From assembly GCF_032884065.1 (NCBI RefSeq), contig NC_088883.1:29463355-29527354 (forward strand): DNA of 64,000 nt, read 5' to 3'. The notes under the pieces are model-generated. The model was not told the DNA's origin, ran no database searches, and saw only the letters and a program-made list of their open reading frames with translations. This document shows positions 47,559-60,680 of the stretch, one piece after another; the first letter of the stretch is position 1; every line of letters starts with the position of its first letter. This DNA comes from Artemia franciscana (lineage: Eukaryota > Arthropoda > Branchiopoda > Anostraca > Artemiidae). The position numbers were made by a program, and so were the translations under genes.

Positions 47559-48530
47559 TATGAGAGGGTTTGCCCCCTCGTCAGCACCTCTCTCTTTACA
47601 CTAAATCTTAAATTTTGTCCCAATTCATTAAGAATGATCCCTGAATCACAAAACCCGTAGAATAAATAGTTGACATTACTAAAAATACTTTAGCGTAAAG
47701 AGCAAGGTATTAGGAGGAGGTGAGCCCCTCATATGGGTAATAATTTCTGTTCGTTTTAAGTTTTAATGCTGCTCCTTACTTCAAGCTGAAAAAACGTTTT
47801 CATATTAATTTTTTCATTGTTTTTTTTAAATAATGCTAGTAAATCCTGCGCTGCCTTCATGGAAATTTTCTTCCCCCATGACCAATTCCTCGATGGATAG
47901 TTCCCCAAGCCTATCCCCCTCTTCTCAACCCCTCCCCCCAACCAAAAAAATCTCCTGAAAACGCCTGTACACTTCCCAATAACCATTACTATATGTAAGC
48001 ACTGGTCAAAGTTTGTAACTTGTAGCCCCTCCCACGTGGACTGTGGAGGAGCAAGTGGTCCCCAAATACATAGTTATAAGGTTTTTCGACTACGTTGAAT
48101 AAAATGGCTATTTCCGAATTTTGATCTGTTGACTTTGGGAAAATAATTAGCGTGGGAGGGGGCTTAGGTGTCCTCCAATTTTTTGGTCACTTAAAAAGGG
48201 CACTAGAACTTTTCATTTCCGTTAGAGTGAGCCCTCTCGAAACATTCTAGGACAAATGGGTCGATACCATCACCCCTGGGAAAAAAAACAACAAATAAAC
48301 ACGCATCCATGATCTGCCTTCTGGCAAAAAATACAAAATTCCACATTTTTGTAGGTAGGAGCTTGAAACTTCTACAGTAGGGTTCTCTGATACGCTGAAT
48401 CTGATGGTGTAATTTTCGTTAAGGTTCTATGACTTTTAGGGCGTGTTTTCCCCTATTTTCTAAAATAACACAAATTTTCTCAGGCTCGTAGCTTTTGGTG
48501 CGTAAGATTAAACTTGATGAAACTTATATA
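47559..48530 (+). mobile_element. PHE copy H, middle part
   Basis: It resumes at 'tatgagagggtttgcccc', passes the second inverted pair ('ctctctttacactaaa', 'ctttagcgtaaagagcaagg') and the body, and stops at 'gatgaaacttatata' (48530), where a retroelement fragment intervenes. Confidence 0.87.
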
Positions 48531-49680
48531 ACGAAAAGAGAAATCACCAATGCAACAGCACAAACACATTAAAAAAAAGAAAGGGAGACAGAGGGAGAAA
48601 AGGAAGACTGTTTTCCTAAATTAGTGATTAATATAGACCAGCACTTGAATGAGGCCTTAACCCTACTCATCCATACAATCACATAGTTCAAACAGCATAG
48701 CCATACACAATCAACCATAAAGAATAATCCATGGACAGGCAGTCATGTCGTCAATAAGTATAAGTCGTCATTTAACAAACAATAAAAACAGTAAAGACAA
48801 ATAATTCAGAGGCAACAACCCAACATTAGGGCTCATGAGGAGAATATACTTGCCTATAGGGTTTCGGCACTTTAAATTTTCTACCCAGTCAAGTATTGTG
48901 CTTACCACAGAATACCTATGGTATCCCCGTGTCAGGTATCACCCCCAAAATAGATGCCTATAAAAAGAAACAAAAAAAACTAACAAATGTAGAACAACCA
49001 AGTAACACCAAAACAAGCTTACAACAGATTTCATCAGTGCCATGTGGCTATTTTTGAAAAATCCGCTGAATTAGATATACAATTTACAAAATAGATGGCA
49101 CTTCATTAACTTTTCATGAACCTACCAAATTAGCTAAAAATCTCCCTAAGTATTTCCAGATAATTCTTTTGGTATTTATTTAAAAGTTCGTTATAATGAA
49201 AACTAAATTTTTTAAATTGCCAAGTTAATTTATTTCCAGAAAAACCTCTTAATATCAATTTTTGGCTTAAGATTTTACATCTATTTTTAAAATCAACATA
49301 ATTACTACAAATCCTTGCATATCGAAGTGACTGTGAGATAAACGCTGAATATGTGACATTTGAGTGTAAATTACTTTCAGGGAATGGGAAATTAATAACT
49401 TCAAAATCGAAATCATCCGTTTTATTATACATTTTAAAACTTAATTTATCATTATCAGAAATATTAATATTTAAATCTAAAAATTGATCTTCAAGACCAG
49501 TGCCATGACTAGGTTCAAGAATAAGCTCTGATGGATATATATTTTTAGAAATATCAAAGAAATCCTTACAATTTAAGACCAAAATATCATCTAAATATCT
49601 TTTATTATTTGATAAAACATGTTTCAAATTATTGGGATTATTCTTATCCATCATATAATTATATTCTAGTTGACTATTTA
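48531..49680 (-). mobile_element. Retroelement fragment inserted in PHE copy H
   Basis: About 1,150 bp interrupts PHE between 'aacttatata' and 'tatttaaaatcagc'. The reverse strand carries the reverse transcriptase tail (next entry), followed by ~600 bp of AT-rich 3' sequence with no poly(A). The copy is 5'-truncated in the middle of the RT, as target-primed elements often are. A short TA or TAT may be duplicated at the junctions. Confidence 0.75.
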
Positions 49681-49690
49681 AAATCAGCAT
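49130..49690 (-). pseudogene. Reverse transcriptase C-terminal part with RYLDD motif
   Basis: This is an uninterrupted 186-codon frame whose last codons reach into the flanking PHE. It begins just upstream of the catalytic block 'RYLDDILVLN' (RYLDDI at 49583-49600). It continues with 'IYPSELILEPSH', 'FLDLNINI', 'FEVINFPFPESNLHSNVTYS', 'RYARICSNYVDFKNRC' and 'LILRGFSGNKLTWQFKKF', and ends at a stop near 49130. The set resembles an RT class seen in Penelope-like or related elements of aquatic invertebrates. It is clearly not the element at 10382. The 5' half, with fingers and the first catalytic Asp, is missing, so it is inactive. The family name is uncertain. Confidence 0.65.
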
Positions 49691-49802
49691 TAAAATGCAA
49701 TTCTTTTGATGTAGCTATTGGTATCAAATTCCATTTCTTACAGTTTTAGTTCTATTGAGCCGGGTCGCTCCTTACTACAGTTCGTTACCACGAACTGTTT
49801 GA
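49681..49802 (+). mobile_element. PHE copy H, tail
   Basis: It resumes 'aaaatcagcattaaaatgca' and ends with 'gagccgggtcgctccttact' and the hairpin 'cagttcgttaccacgaactg', then 'tttgat' (49802). Confidence 0.9.
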
Positions 49803-50029
49803 TGAGACAAGTCTATATTGATTATTCTCTCTCAGTTTTTTCACAGAGAAATACAATAGTATATATTTATGCCATGTGATTTCATCCTAGATCTACCCCA
49901 GTTTCATCCACTGCCTCCACTTTAAGTTTCATGAATTCATATTTTAATTTTTTCTCTACTTTCTTTGTATTCTATCTTAATTTTATATGATTTATTACTC
50001 TAATACATCTTGAAAAAAGACCCTCCTCA

Positions 50030-50215
50030 CTGCCAAACTTAAAACCTATCCATTGTTAAATTATGGACTCTCTAGTTTAATATTCAATTTTTCTTGGAAA
50101 TTTTCTCAAAGTTTCATGAAGTCTACCAACGTCAGAACTTCCCAGAGCGTGATTGCTCTTCCTAGATTTTAGCATTAGATAAACACCGGACCCTACTAGA
50201 TGGTAATGTTAGCAG
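50030..50215 (-). pseudogene. RTE-like LINE fragment
   Basis: The reverse complement parallels the forward LINE at about 20925-21085. Matching blocks include 'taccatctagtagg', 'gttggtagacttcatgaaac' and 'ccaagaaaaattgaatatta'. It covers the endonuclease/RT linker and is heavily diverged. Confidence 0.65.
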
Positions 50216-52280
50216 GTAATGAACCAAGGAATGGATTAGATGGTTAAAGACCAAGTAATGTAAATGACATCCTTTATGTTCATTCCTGTATCTGTGAGTA
50301 TAATTCATGAGTCATTACAATTTCCATGGGTCGGCTATACAGATGCACCTACTACTAAGACTGCTACTTTGCATTGTTTTGGTCTTAAAACGAGCAGCCT
50401 GTACTACATTATTAATACCTCACCAAATTTTGTTTCAAAAAAAAAATATAATCCTCTATTCGCAACACAAGTTTGAAAACTTGTGTTTTCAATCAACACG
50501 GGTTAGAAACGGGTCACTAACAACCTGGGTCGGAAATCTAATTTTTCATTTTCTCTCGTATTTTGACTAAACAAGAACAGGGAATTTACTTGCAAAATCA
50601 CGTGACTACTTTAATGGTTCCTTTACTGGTTTAAGACTTCCCAAAGCTGAACAAATCAAACCATATTGAACTTAGAGATCCTCATACTGGCTTAGAATTT
50701 ATTTTAGAAACGATTAAGTTTCAAAACAGAGAGCTTAATGCCTTTCCTTACTGACAAACGCTTAAAAGTATTCTAACTCGCTTACAAAAGTTTGTCACAT
50801 ACATTAATCAGTGAAAATAAAGCCCAGTCTTTACCACGAAGCTATAGGAAAGTAATCCCACTTTTTCTATTTGTTTAAACCATTTTTTTTAAGTTTTAAG
50901 AATCATGTTAATAAATTAAAAGTTTTATCTGAGTAGCTGAACATTGAGTCTGCGTGTATGTTTCAGCAGATTTAAACGAACCTGAGAGCACAAGCCTAGG
51001 TCATGTTGTTTCTCATTTTTTTCTCAATTAAATTCTGCTTTAATCGACAGTTTTCATCTACTTTTTGGAGCTTTTCTATCCCATTAGAAAAATATGAAAG
51101 AATATCTCCAAAAAAGACTTGAAAAGATTCTTTGATGCGAAAGTAAAAAGTGCTTTGGACAAAACGGATAGGGATAAGGGAACTTAAAAGGAAAACCAAA
51201 AAAGGAACTAATAAAGCAAATTCTCATACATTTTAACAGATTTTGTGTTACACAGGATCAAATGCAGACCCCAACAAAAGGTGTACCTTTGCCTTCCCCT
51301 TAAAAATGCCCTGTATTCACCTGTTTTTGCTTTTTCTACAAACAAAAATGGTGGATAAAGCAGTTCTGACATACAACTATTGCTCGTTTATTATTTAAGA
51401 ATTAACGACACTTCTTGACTACTAAGGTCCCTGCGTCGGCCCGGCAGTGCATTCCTGTAGCGTGATTCGATCTCTGGGTCACGTATTACCAAGCTAAGGT
51501 CAAATCCACGGCGCCACCACAGGACATTTGCTCGTTTAATATATTAAGATTCGCTAAGTTTAAGGACATTGCTTGCTTATGGGTTTACTATGGTAAAGAA
51601 ATTTGAACTGGTGTGGGTTCTTTGTCATTGAAAGCCATAAATTGAACCTTGACACCCTTTATAAAAATTTAATCAATGCTTCATAAAGTAAGTCTTCTAA
51701 GCTGGATATCTTTGAATATCTTAAGTAAAACAGGACTCTAAGGACGCAAATAATTTCGATGAAAATGATAAATTGGAATTTTGTAAAGTTCAATTTTGTA
51801 CTATCCATATTAAGGCATTGATAAATTTTAAAAGTAAAACATTCTTAAATGGGAAGTTATATAAACATTTGGAGAAGCTACCTTTTTTTATTTACAACAA
51901 ATTTAATTCTTTCTTATAATGTTTTCAAACTAATCTTCATTCTAAAAAGCTTAAACTAGTAAAAACAAAACAGCCCATTGTTGAGAGTACAACTTTTGTT
52001 TGAAACTATAGTTATGATAAAAATAATAAATTGGAATTTTGCAAGGTCCAGTTTCTTACTATCCCTATTTCTAAAGCTTAGAGAAATTTCAAGGTAAGAA
52101 AGAAGTAAATGAGAAGTATGTTAATATTTGTAAGAATATTCCCTTTTTTACAGCAACTTTTTTTCTTGTTTATAATATAATTCAAAAGCGACTTTCAATC
52201 TAAGAAGCTCCAACATATTTCAAACGCAGTCCATTTTGAAAAGTGCAACCTGAACCTTTTTTTAGCTATTTTGCTGGTAG
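50216..52280. other. Mostly unique, intron-like DNA upstream of the receptor exon
   Basis: No further exon is recognised. Two weakly similar blocks ('gataaattggaattttgtaa' near 51769 and 'aataaattggaattttgcaa' near 52024) indicate an old ~255-bp duplication. A tRNA-like SINE lies at 51425-51530. The region is plausibly an intron of the receptor gene, but that is inference. Confidence 0.5.
51425..51530 (-). repeat. tRNA-derived SINE-like sequence
   Basis: The reverse strand reads 'gtggtggcgccgtgg' (A-box-like) and, about 40 nt later, 'gagatcgaatcacgc' (B-box-like). It does not fold as a tRNA cloverleaf and has no CCA. The local GC content stands out from the flanks. A SINE head is the likely source. 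Confidence 0.45.
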
Positions 52281-52414
52281 ATGCTGATGATAATGAATAT
52301 AGGCTGATGAGATATCTAATGTCACGATACGATTCAACAGTGAGACCTGCTGAAAACTCACGTCAGCCTATAGAAGTGAAGTTTGGACTATCTCTGCATA
52401 ACATAATTGATGTA
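52281..52414 (+). CDS. Nicotinic acetylcholine receptor subunit, one N-terminal exon (partial)
   Basis: This exon encodes the start of the extracellular ligand-binding domain of a nicotinic acetylcholine receptor subunit, a pentameric ligand-gated cation channel of excitable cells. The peptide runs 'DADDNEYRLMRYLMSRYDST', then 'VRPAENSRQPIEVKFGLSLH', then 'NIIDV'. It matches the conserved 'L...L...Y....RPV.N.S.P..V.FGL.L.QIIDV' pattern of the family. A pyrimidine-rich stretch and 'ctggtag' precede it as the 3' splice site, and 'GTGAGT' follows as the 5' splice site (52415). The exon ends after GTA in phase 0 at IIDV, where receptor genes commonly have an intron. It begins in phase 1, with the first D split. 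The signal peptide and the Cys loop must lie on other exons, and none is visible. Alpha-type is likely but cannot be fixed from this exon. Confidence 0.85.
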
Positions 52415-54150
52415 GTGAGTTATTTTAACCTCTATCTTCTTTTATTCATGTCATTATTGGAATCTTATGAACTAATTACTAAGTTGAAACAGTATATAAT
52501 GTTAATTTTACTAAGCTAAGATTGTTAAGCCAGTAAATATAGCTGTTAAACACGTCATAGTTACCATAGCCAGCTGTTTCAATCTCTAACTTCTTTTAAA
52601 AATCTTAATAAAATATTGCTAATAAATTTTAAATTAAGCCAATTAAACCGCTTAAAATAATTACAAAACAATATATAATATTTAAGCAAACCAAATGTCA
52701 ACTGCACACAGTGAGTTCTTTATATTATGATTAATCTCATTAGAATTAAGATTAAAACATGCACCATATTCCTCTAGCAAAATGATCAAATTTTATATTT
52801 CTCCACTCAAGATCTTGAAATCTCAAATTTTAGTTTGGTGTGATTTTGTGGGAAGATATATTTTTGGGGCTGGAATCAGCCACAAAGTATTTGCTCTTAG
52901 TGTATTTGGCTCTCACTGTAAAATGTACTGCTAAGGTTTATTTTATATTTATCTATATCCGTTGTGTAGTCACACAAAACTAAGACATTTTAAGAATGAA
53001 GCCTTCTTAGGCTGATAGAAAACGTGTTTTAATTCAATCTTTTTACTCTAAATAATTTTCAGCATTTCAGATCGTAAAATGTTTTCTTCGTGACGGTCTA
53101 TTTATCTAATTATTCTACCAAAACTAGCTTGGGTGTTTGAAAATCTTTTTTCCTCATTCTTATTATTTTTTTTTATCAGAACATGAACAAAAACATGCGT
53201 AAGTAAACCCCAAAAGACAAAAGCTACACTCTCTAACTGGAACAAACATTCTTTTTGTTTTACTAAAAGCGTTTGATTTCATTGCAAGCCTATCTCTCTT
53301 TAAATGGATTGATCCATGATGACTTATTCAGCTCAACTCCAATAAAAATAAGGGCATTAGGGAGGTCTTTCTCATAATTGGAAACAATGCCGGAGGGAAA
53401 TTTCTCGCCTTGGTTTTTCTCGTCAGGATAGCTGTCTATGTTTTATCTTAAGTTTCCGTTCTGTTGACTACGATTGTTAGTATGTTCTAATTCTAAGATA
53501 ATACCAGGAAGCTATTGGTTGATTAACTTAGGCAAAGGGAAACAAAAAAGGCCACGAGAATTCCTAGGCCATGAGAATTCATTTATCAGCAGGATTTTTT
53601 TGAAAAAAAATTCCACAAAGCAATTTAAAGCAGATAAGAGGATTTAACACATTGTGGGAGTATTGTCAATAATTCCATTTTTATGTATTTTTTTGCATAT
53701 AAGGGTGCTTATGAATTGCTTTACCCGGTGAGCAGGCTTAGCTATCAGTGACTTTGGTCCAAAAATGAAGCCAGTGGCATATCCGAGGGGAGGGGTGTTA
53801 GGCAGTTCGAATACTGAGCTTTTGGTAGTAAAACATAACAAATATGCACACTAAACGAATTTTGATCCATTTTTTAATTTTGTTGAATTTTGATTCGCCC
53901 TAAAAGTGCACTCAAATATCCTTACTCAACGTTCCAGCTGTTGTTATGTCAAGTTCCTGGAGGGGAATTTTTTTAAATGTAAGCATACTATCTAAGTTGA
54001 AACGAACCATCTTACAATTAGCACATTTTGAATTTACCGAAGAAAATTTATCACAGACCAAATATAGACGAAAGAACCTATTTTAATGGAATTGAGAGCG
54101 TGGGTGGTGTTCATCCTTGTTTTTTTCGATTAAACCTCATGTCCACTGAT
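52415..54150. other. Intron-like DNA downstream of the receptor exon
   Basis: AT-rich and largely unique. The short exon expected next in such genes (encoding DEKNQ and about 10 more residues) was not found by eye. The reverse 65-codon open frame at 53644-53841 has no support. Confidence 0.45.
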
Positions 54151-54175
54151 GTATATACATATATATATATATATA

Positions 54176-55058
<883 letters not shown>

Positions 55059-55624
55059 TGTTTGTCTGTATGTCTGTCTACTGACGTCATGTCATCATGT
55101 CATGTCGTCATGAAGTTAGTTGTCGTCATGTTTGTTATGACGATGACGTCATTAAAGGTATTTAAGAAGATCGTTAAAAGACAAATTTTTAATTGTAAGA
55201 AGATCGTGGACGGAAAAATATTTAATTGTAAAATAACTGAATGGCAACAGCCGAGGAAGCTGCTCAAAAGACAAATTTTTAATTGTAAGAAGATCGTTGA
55301 CGGGAAAATGTTTAATTGTAAAATGACTGAAGAACCTACAATGGCAACAGCCGAGAAAGCTGCTCAAATATCCTATGTCAAACTTGCGGCTGATAGAGAA
55401 AGTAAGAAAAGAAAGCGTGCCAAGGAAAAAATAAAAAAAGGAAAAAAACTGAAAAATAAAGGATAAAAACAAAACTAAAAAAATAAAAATAAAAAAAACT
55501 AAAAAGGTAATAACTCTAAGAAAAACTAAAAAGAAAAAGAAAAAAACTAAAAAAACTAAAAAAAAGGTAAAAAACAAAAAAAAACTAAAAAGAAAAAAAT
55601 GGGAAAAACACAAAAATTTATTTC

Positions 55625-56040
55625 ATCGTATACCAATTCAAAAACGAATGTATATACAGACCGGGACACTGGGACACAAATGACGACCGGGACACAGGGA
55701 ATATAAGTGACGACCGGGACACAGGGACACAACTACAACGGGGACGCCGGGGGGCACAGGGGGATATATAAATAATGACGGGGACATAGGGAATGTTCGA
55801 TTAGCAATCAACAAAGCTCAAGGCCAATCATTAAAATCATGAGGTATAACGAAAAAAACTAATAAAAAGGTAAAAAACTAAAAACTAAAAAAAAGACCAA
55901 TTCAAAAACGAATATATATACAGACCGGGACACCGGGACACAAATGACGACCGGGATACAGGGAATAAAAATGACGACCGGGACACTCAAAGAGAAATTA
56001 CAGACTGGGACACCAGGACACAAATGACGACCGGGACAGG
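55625..56040 (+). repeat. GACCGGGACAC minisatellite
   Basis: Alternating units of 'gaccgggacaccgggacac', 'aaatgacgaccgggacac' and 'agggaatataaatgacgac' occupy most of this stretch. 'actcaaagagaaattacaga' is inserted at intervals. The same array occurs at 57330-57780 and 63000-63150 and, inverted, in 45680-47520, 57960-58240 and 59890-60650. Confidence 0.88.
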
Positions 56041-56045
56041 AAATG

Positions 56046-56220
56046 TTCGATTAGCAATCACCATCAACAAAGCTCAAGGGTAATCATTAGAATCATGAGG
56101 TATAGATCTGAATACAGATTGTTTTTTCCATGGACAATTATATGTTTCATGTTCAAGAGTCGGTAAACCTGACAATCTATTTATATGCACAGAAAATGGG
56201 ACAGCGAAGAATGTTGTACA
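56046..56220 (+). pseudogene. Helitron helicase C-terminal fragment
   Basis: It joins minisatellite to 'RLAITINKAQG', then reads 'GIDLNTDCFFH', 'GKPDNLFIC' and 'GTAKNVV'. An in-frame TGA sits where Cys is expected after 'S'. It matches the end of the helicase at 19105-19280. Confidence 0.82.
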
Positions 56221-56651
56221 CAATGGCAACAGCCGAGGAAGCTGCTCAAAGATTCTATGCTAAAAAACTTGCGGCTGATAGAGAAAGTAAGAAAAGAAAG
56301 CGTTCCGAAGAAAAATTAAAAAAAGGAAAAAAAGGAAAAATAAAGAAGAAAAACAAAACTAAAATAAAATAAAAAAACTAAAAAGGTAAAAAAATCCAAA
56401 AAAACTAAAACAAAAAAGAAAAAAACTAAAAAAACTAAAAAAAAGGTAAAAACCAAAAAAAAACTAAAAAGAAAAAAAGCTCAAAAACACAAAAATTTAT
56501 TTCATCATACCAATTCAAAAACGAATGTATATACAGACCGGGACACCGGGACACAAATGACGACCGGGATACCGGGACACAGGGAAACAACTACAACGGG
56601 GACGCCGGGGGGCACGGGGGGATATATAAATGACGACGGAGACACAGGGAA

Positions 56652-56855
56652 TGTTCGATTAGCAATCACCATCAACAAAGCTCAAGGCATATCATTAGAA
56701 TCATGAGGTATAGATCTGAATACGGATTGTTTTTCCCATGGACAATTATATGTTTCATGTTCAAGAGTCGGTAAACCTGACAATCTATATATATATGCAC
56801 AGACAATGGGACAGCGAAGAATGTTGTATATTCGCAAGTTTTACGTAGTTAAAAA
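56652..56855 (+). pseudogene. Helitron helicase C-terminal fragment
   Basis: A second copy of the same helicase tail, in the same arrangement: minisatellite, 'RLAITINKAQG', 'GIDLNTDCFSHGQLYVSCSR', then 'YSQVLR'. It is followed by the Helitron 3' region and the CTAG end at 56950. Confidence 0.82.
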
Positions 56856-56950
56856 CATATACATTTATATATCTATCTATATTCACAGGTGGAACACAGG
56901 GACACAACTACAATGGCACGTAACTAATATGGCACGTAACCAACAGCTAG

Positions 56951-57096
<146 letters not shown>

Positions 57097-57784
57097 TAGC
57101 TGTTGGGGTGGCGCTTCGCCCCACCCCAACACCTAATTGGTGGGGCGCTTTGCGCCCCCGAAGCCCCCCCGTGCGCGTAAGTCGTAAATCTATCAAGTAT
57201 ATGTTGTATGTTCAAGGGTCGGTAAATATGACAATCTATTTATAGGCACAGACAATGGGACAGCGAAGAATGTTTTATATTTGCAAGATATAAGTATATA
57301 AGGCTTTGTATATGACGTCATTATAAGATGATACTACAGACCGGGACAGTCAAAGAGAAATTTCAGACCGGGACACCGGGACAAAAATGACGACCGGGAC
57401 ACCGGGACACAGGGAATATAAATGGACACAGGGAATATAAATGACGACCGGGACTTTCAAAGAGACATTACAGACAGGGACACCGGGACACAAATGACGA
57501 CTGGGACACCGGGACACAGGGAATATAAATGAAGACCGGGAAACTCAAAGAGAAATTGCAGACTGGGACACCGGGACACAAATCATGACCGGGACACAGG
57601 GAATATAAATGACGACCGGGACACAGGGACATAACTACAACGGGGACGCCAGGGGCACAGGCGGGATATATAAATGACGACCGGGACACAGGGATTGTTC
57701 GAAGAGAAATTACAGACCGGGACACCGGGACACAAATGACGACCGGGACACAGGGAATATAAATGACGACCGGGACACTCTTGC

Positions 57785-57965
57785 GAATATACAATATTCT
57801 TCGCTGTCCCATTGTCTGTGCATATAAATAGATTGTCAGGTTTACCGACTCTTGAACATGCAACATATAATTGTCCATGGGAAAACAATCCGTATTCAGA
57901 TCTATACCGCATTTTTCTAATGATTGTCCTCGGGCTTTGTTTATGGTAATTTCTAATCGGTTATT
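57785..57965 (-). pseudogene. Helitron helicase C-terminal fragment
   Basis: The reverse strand reads 'EITINKARGQSLEKCGIDLN' and, after a frameshift, 'FSHGQLYVACSRVGKPDNLF'. The motif V/VI region of the helicase is intact here apart from the frameshift, and the Cys codon is retained. Confidence 0.85.
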
Positions 57966-58235
57966 CCCTGTGTCCCCATATCTCCCATATGCCCTTCCAG
58001 CGTCCCCGTTGTAGTTGTATCCCTGTGTCCCGGTCGTCCTTTCTATTCCCTGTCTCCCGGTCGTCATTTGTGTCCCGGTGTCTTGGTCTGTAATTTCTCT
58101 TTGAGTGTCCCGGTCATCATTTATATTCCCTGAGTCCCGCTGGTCATTTTTGTCCCGTTGTCCAAGTCTGTAATTTCTCTTTGAGTGTCCCGGTTGTCAT
58201 TTATATTCCTTGTGTCCTGGTGTCCCGGTCTGTAG

Positions 58236-58800
58236 CATACGACAATAGATCAATTGTTTTATAACTTCGTTCACGATCCCATTCTACAAATGTAGAAATA
58301 GAAACAGTACGATTAGGTAAAGGCATTCCCAAATGCTTGAGAAGTTTGTTTGCAATAGATAAGCACAAATCTTCAATCATAACTAAAGCGCAATTATAAA
58401 TTTCTGTTGTAAAGTCCAAGGTCATATCTGACCTTTCTAGCCGTATTCGGTGGAGTATATTCTCGGCCATTTGCGATTTGTATATTTCCCATAACTCTGT
58501 AGGAGATGAAGAAGAGCAACTTTTACCGGAAGACACGGGCCGTAATGTCATGTCTATGAACAGGCGATTGTCCAGGATGTAAAAGCTGTTGTATCTAATC
58601 CCAATCTGGATTATATATAAATGTAATAAATGAAGAATCATTAATCTATAGGCATAATATTCCATTGCGCTGCATTTCTTATCCATTTCTTTGTAAGTGG
58701 CTGGATTTGTCAATTTAATACTAAAATGATAGCCGTCAGCTCCATCCCAAAAAATGATAGGATATTGTAGGGCATCGTAGCATCGAGTCTAATAAAAGCT
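58236..58800 (-). pseudogene. Helitron Rep N-terminal and linker fragment
   Basis: The upstream part reads 'RCYDALQYPIIFWDGADGYH' and 'NPATYKEMDKKCSAMEYYAY', the conserved Helitron N-terminal domain ahead of the nickase motifs. The downstream part reads 'SSPTELWEIYKSQMAENILH' ... 'MIEDLCLSIANKLLKHLGMP', matching 17630-17920 of the first Helitron. Several hundred codons between the two parts, including the nickase site, are deleted at the 'VSSGKSCSSS' joint (about 58510-58540). Confidence 0.82.
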
Positions 58801-59001
58801 TCTCTTTGAAACACCTTCTTACATACTTATAATGACGTCATATACAAAGCCTTTGACGTCATATACAAATCACCGACCATAACGATTGCACTTCGTAGAT
58901 AGTTGTGTATCAGTAGGATAGTTGCGTATACGAGAGTATTTTCTCGTATAAATATTTGAATCGCCTGCTCACCCCTACTTGCAAATCTTTTTACTTTTAA
59001 T

Positions 59002-59196
59002 AGAGACCACAATGATCATAATACAAGAAATGCTGATAGCTTAACCCATGAGTTTATGAGTACTGCTCGGGCATCTTTTGTGATTCGCCATTATGGTCCT
59101 CATGTTTGGAATATTTTGCCCGAGGGTGTGAAAAATGTGCCTAGTCTTCCGGCTGTCAAGTCACGGGTAAGGAAGTTTCTTTTATCTCGTGAATAA
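59002..59196 (+). pseudogene. CR1/Jockey-like LINE, C-terminal end of ORF2
   Basis: The last 64 codons of a non-LTR reverse transcriptase of a type different from the RTE-like copies. They read 'RDHNDHNTRNADSLTHEFMS', then 'FVIRHYGPHVWNILPEGVKN', then 'LPAVKSRVRKFLLSRE' and a stop at 59194-59196. The 'R.SF..R..GP..WN.LP..VK...S...K..(L/V)..FL' pattern is typical of the end of CR1, Jockey and related RTs. A 3' untranslated region follows to about 59490, ending 'cttaataaatgtatatctc'. The copy is 5'-truncated and lies between two Helitrons. Confidence 0.75.
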
Positions 59197-59495
59197 TTTT
59201 GATGTAAGGCCCGTTCCAGGTTGTCATTCTATTCAAGGTATTTCCCTGATTTACTTGCTGTTAATTTTTTTCTGTTAATTTTTATTTCTGTCTTCCTGTC
59301 CTTTTCCTCTTTCTCTTTTTTTCCTTTCTTCCTTCATCAGTTTAGTTTCTTTTGTATTGAGTAGCGTGATTTGAATGTGGTTGTAATTAGCTGAGGGTGA
59401 TAACCTCGCTTGCCCTTACAAGCTTATTGCCTTTCTTGGCAAGCGAATGGCGAATAATGTTTGTTTTCTTTTCTTAATAAATGTATATCTCACTA

Positions 59496-60235
<740 letters not shown>

Positions 60236-60269
60236 AGAAGCACTAAATTATTATTTTTGTGGAAAAGAT

Positions 60270-60302
<33 letters not shown>

Positions 60303-60351
60303 TTTCTTTTTAGTTTTTTTGTAGTTTTTACCTTTTTTAGTTTTTTTCTTC

Positions 60352-60443
60352 TTTTGTATTAATGCTAAAGCCAAGGTTCAAACCTGGAGCCTCTCGGACC
60401 TAGAACCTGAAACATAACGCTTTACCAACTCAGCTACTTCGGC
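60352..60443 (-). repeat. tRNA-like sequence (SINE head or decayed tRNA)
   Basis: The reverse strand reads 'gccgaagtagctgagttggt' (A box), then about 45 nt, then 'ccaggtttgaaccttgg' (a T-arm with B box), then 'ctttagc', which pairs loosely with the start. The anticodon arm does not fold well, so a working tRNA is doubtful. Confidence 0.5.
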
Positions 60444-60454
60444 GTGAATACATT

Positions 60455-60650
60455 CGTTTTGAGCAGCTTCCTCGGGTGTTGCCATTGTTGTCCTGGTCGT
60501 CATTTATATTGCCTGTGTCCCGGTCGTCATTTGTGTCCCGGTATCCCAGTCTGTAATTTCTCCTTGAGTGTCCCGGTCGTTATTTATATTCCCTCTGTCC
60601 CGGTCGTCATTTGTGTCCCGGTCTGTAATTTCTCTTTGAGTGTTTTTTCT
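60455..60650 (-). repeat. GTCCCGGTCGTCATTT minisatellite
   Basis: Five to six units of the Helitron-associated minisatellite in reverse orientation, with 'tgtaatttctctttgagtgt' spacers. T-rich DNA flanks it (60640-60680). Confidence 0.85.
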
Positions 60651-60680
60651 TTTTATTATTTTTTAGTTTTTTACATTTTT

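Noticed and set aside
60352..60443. A functional tRNA gene
   Set aside because: The T-arm and the A and B boxes are present, but the anticodon arm does not form. I call it tRNA-like only.
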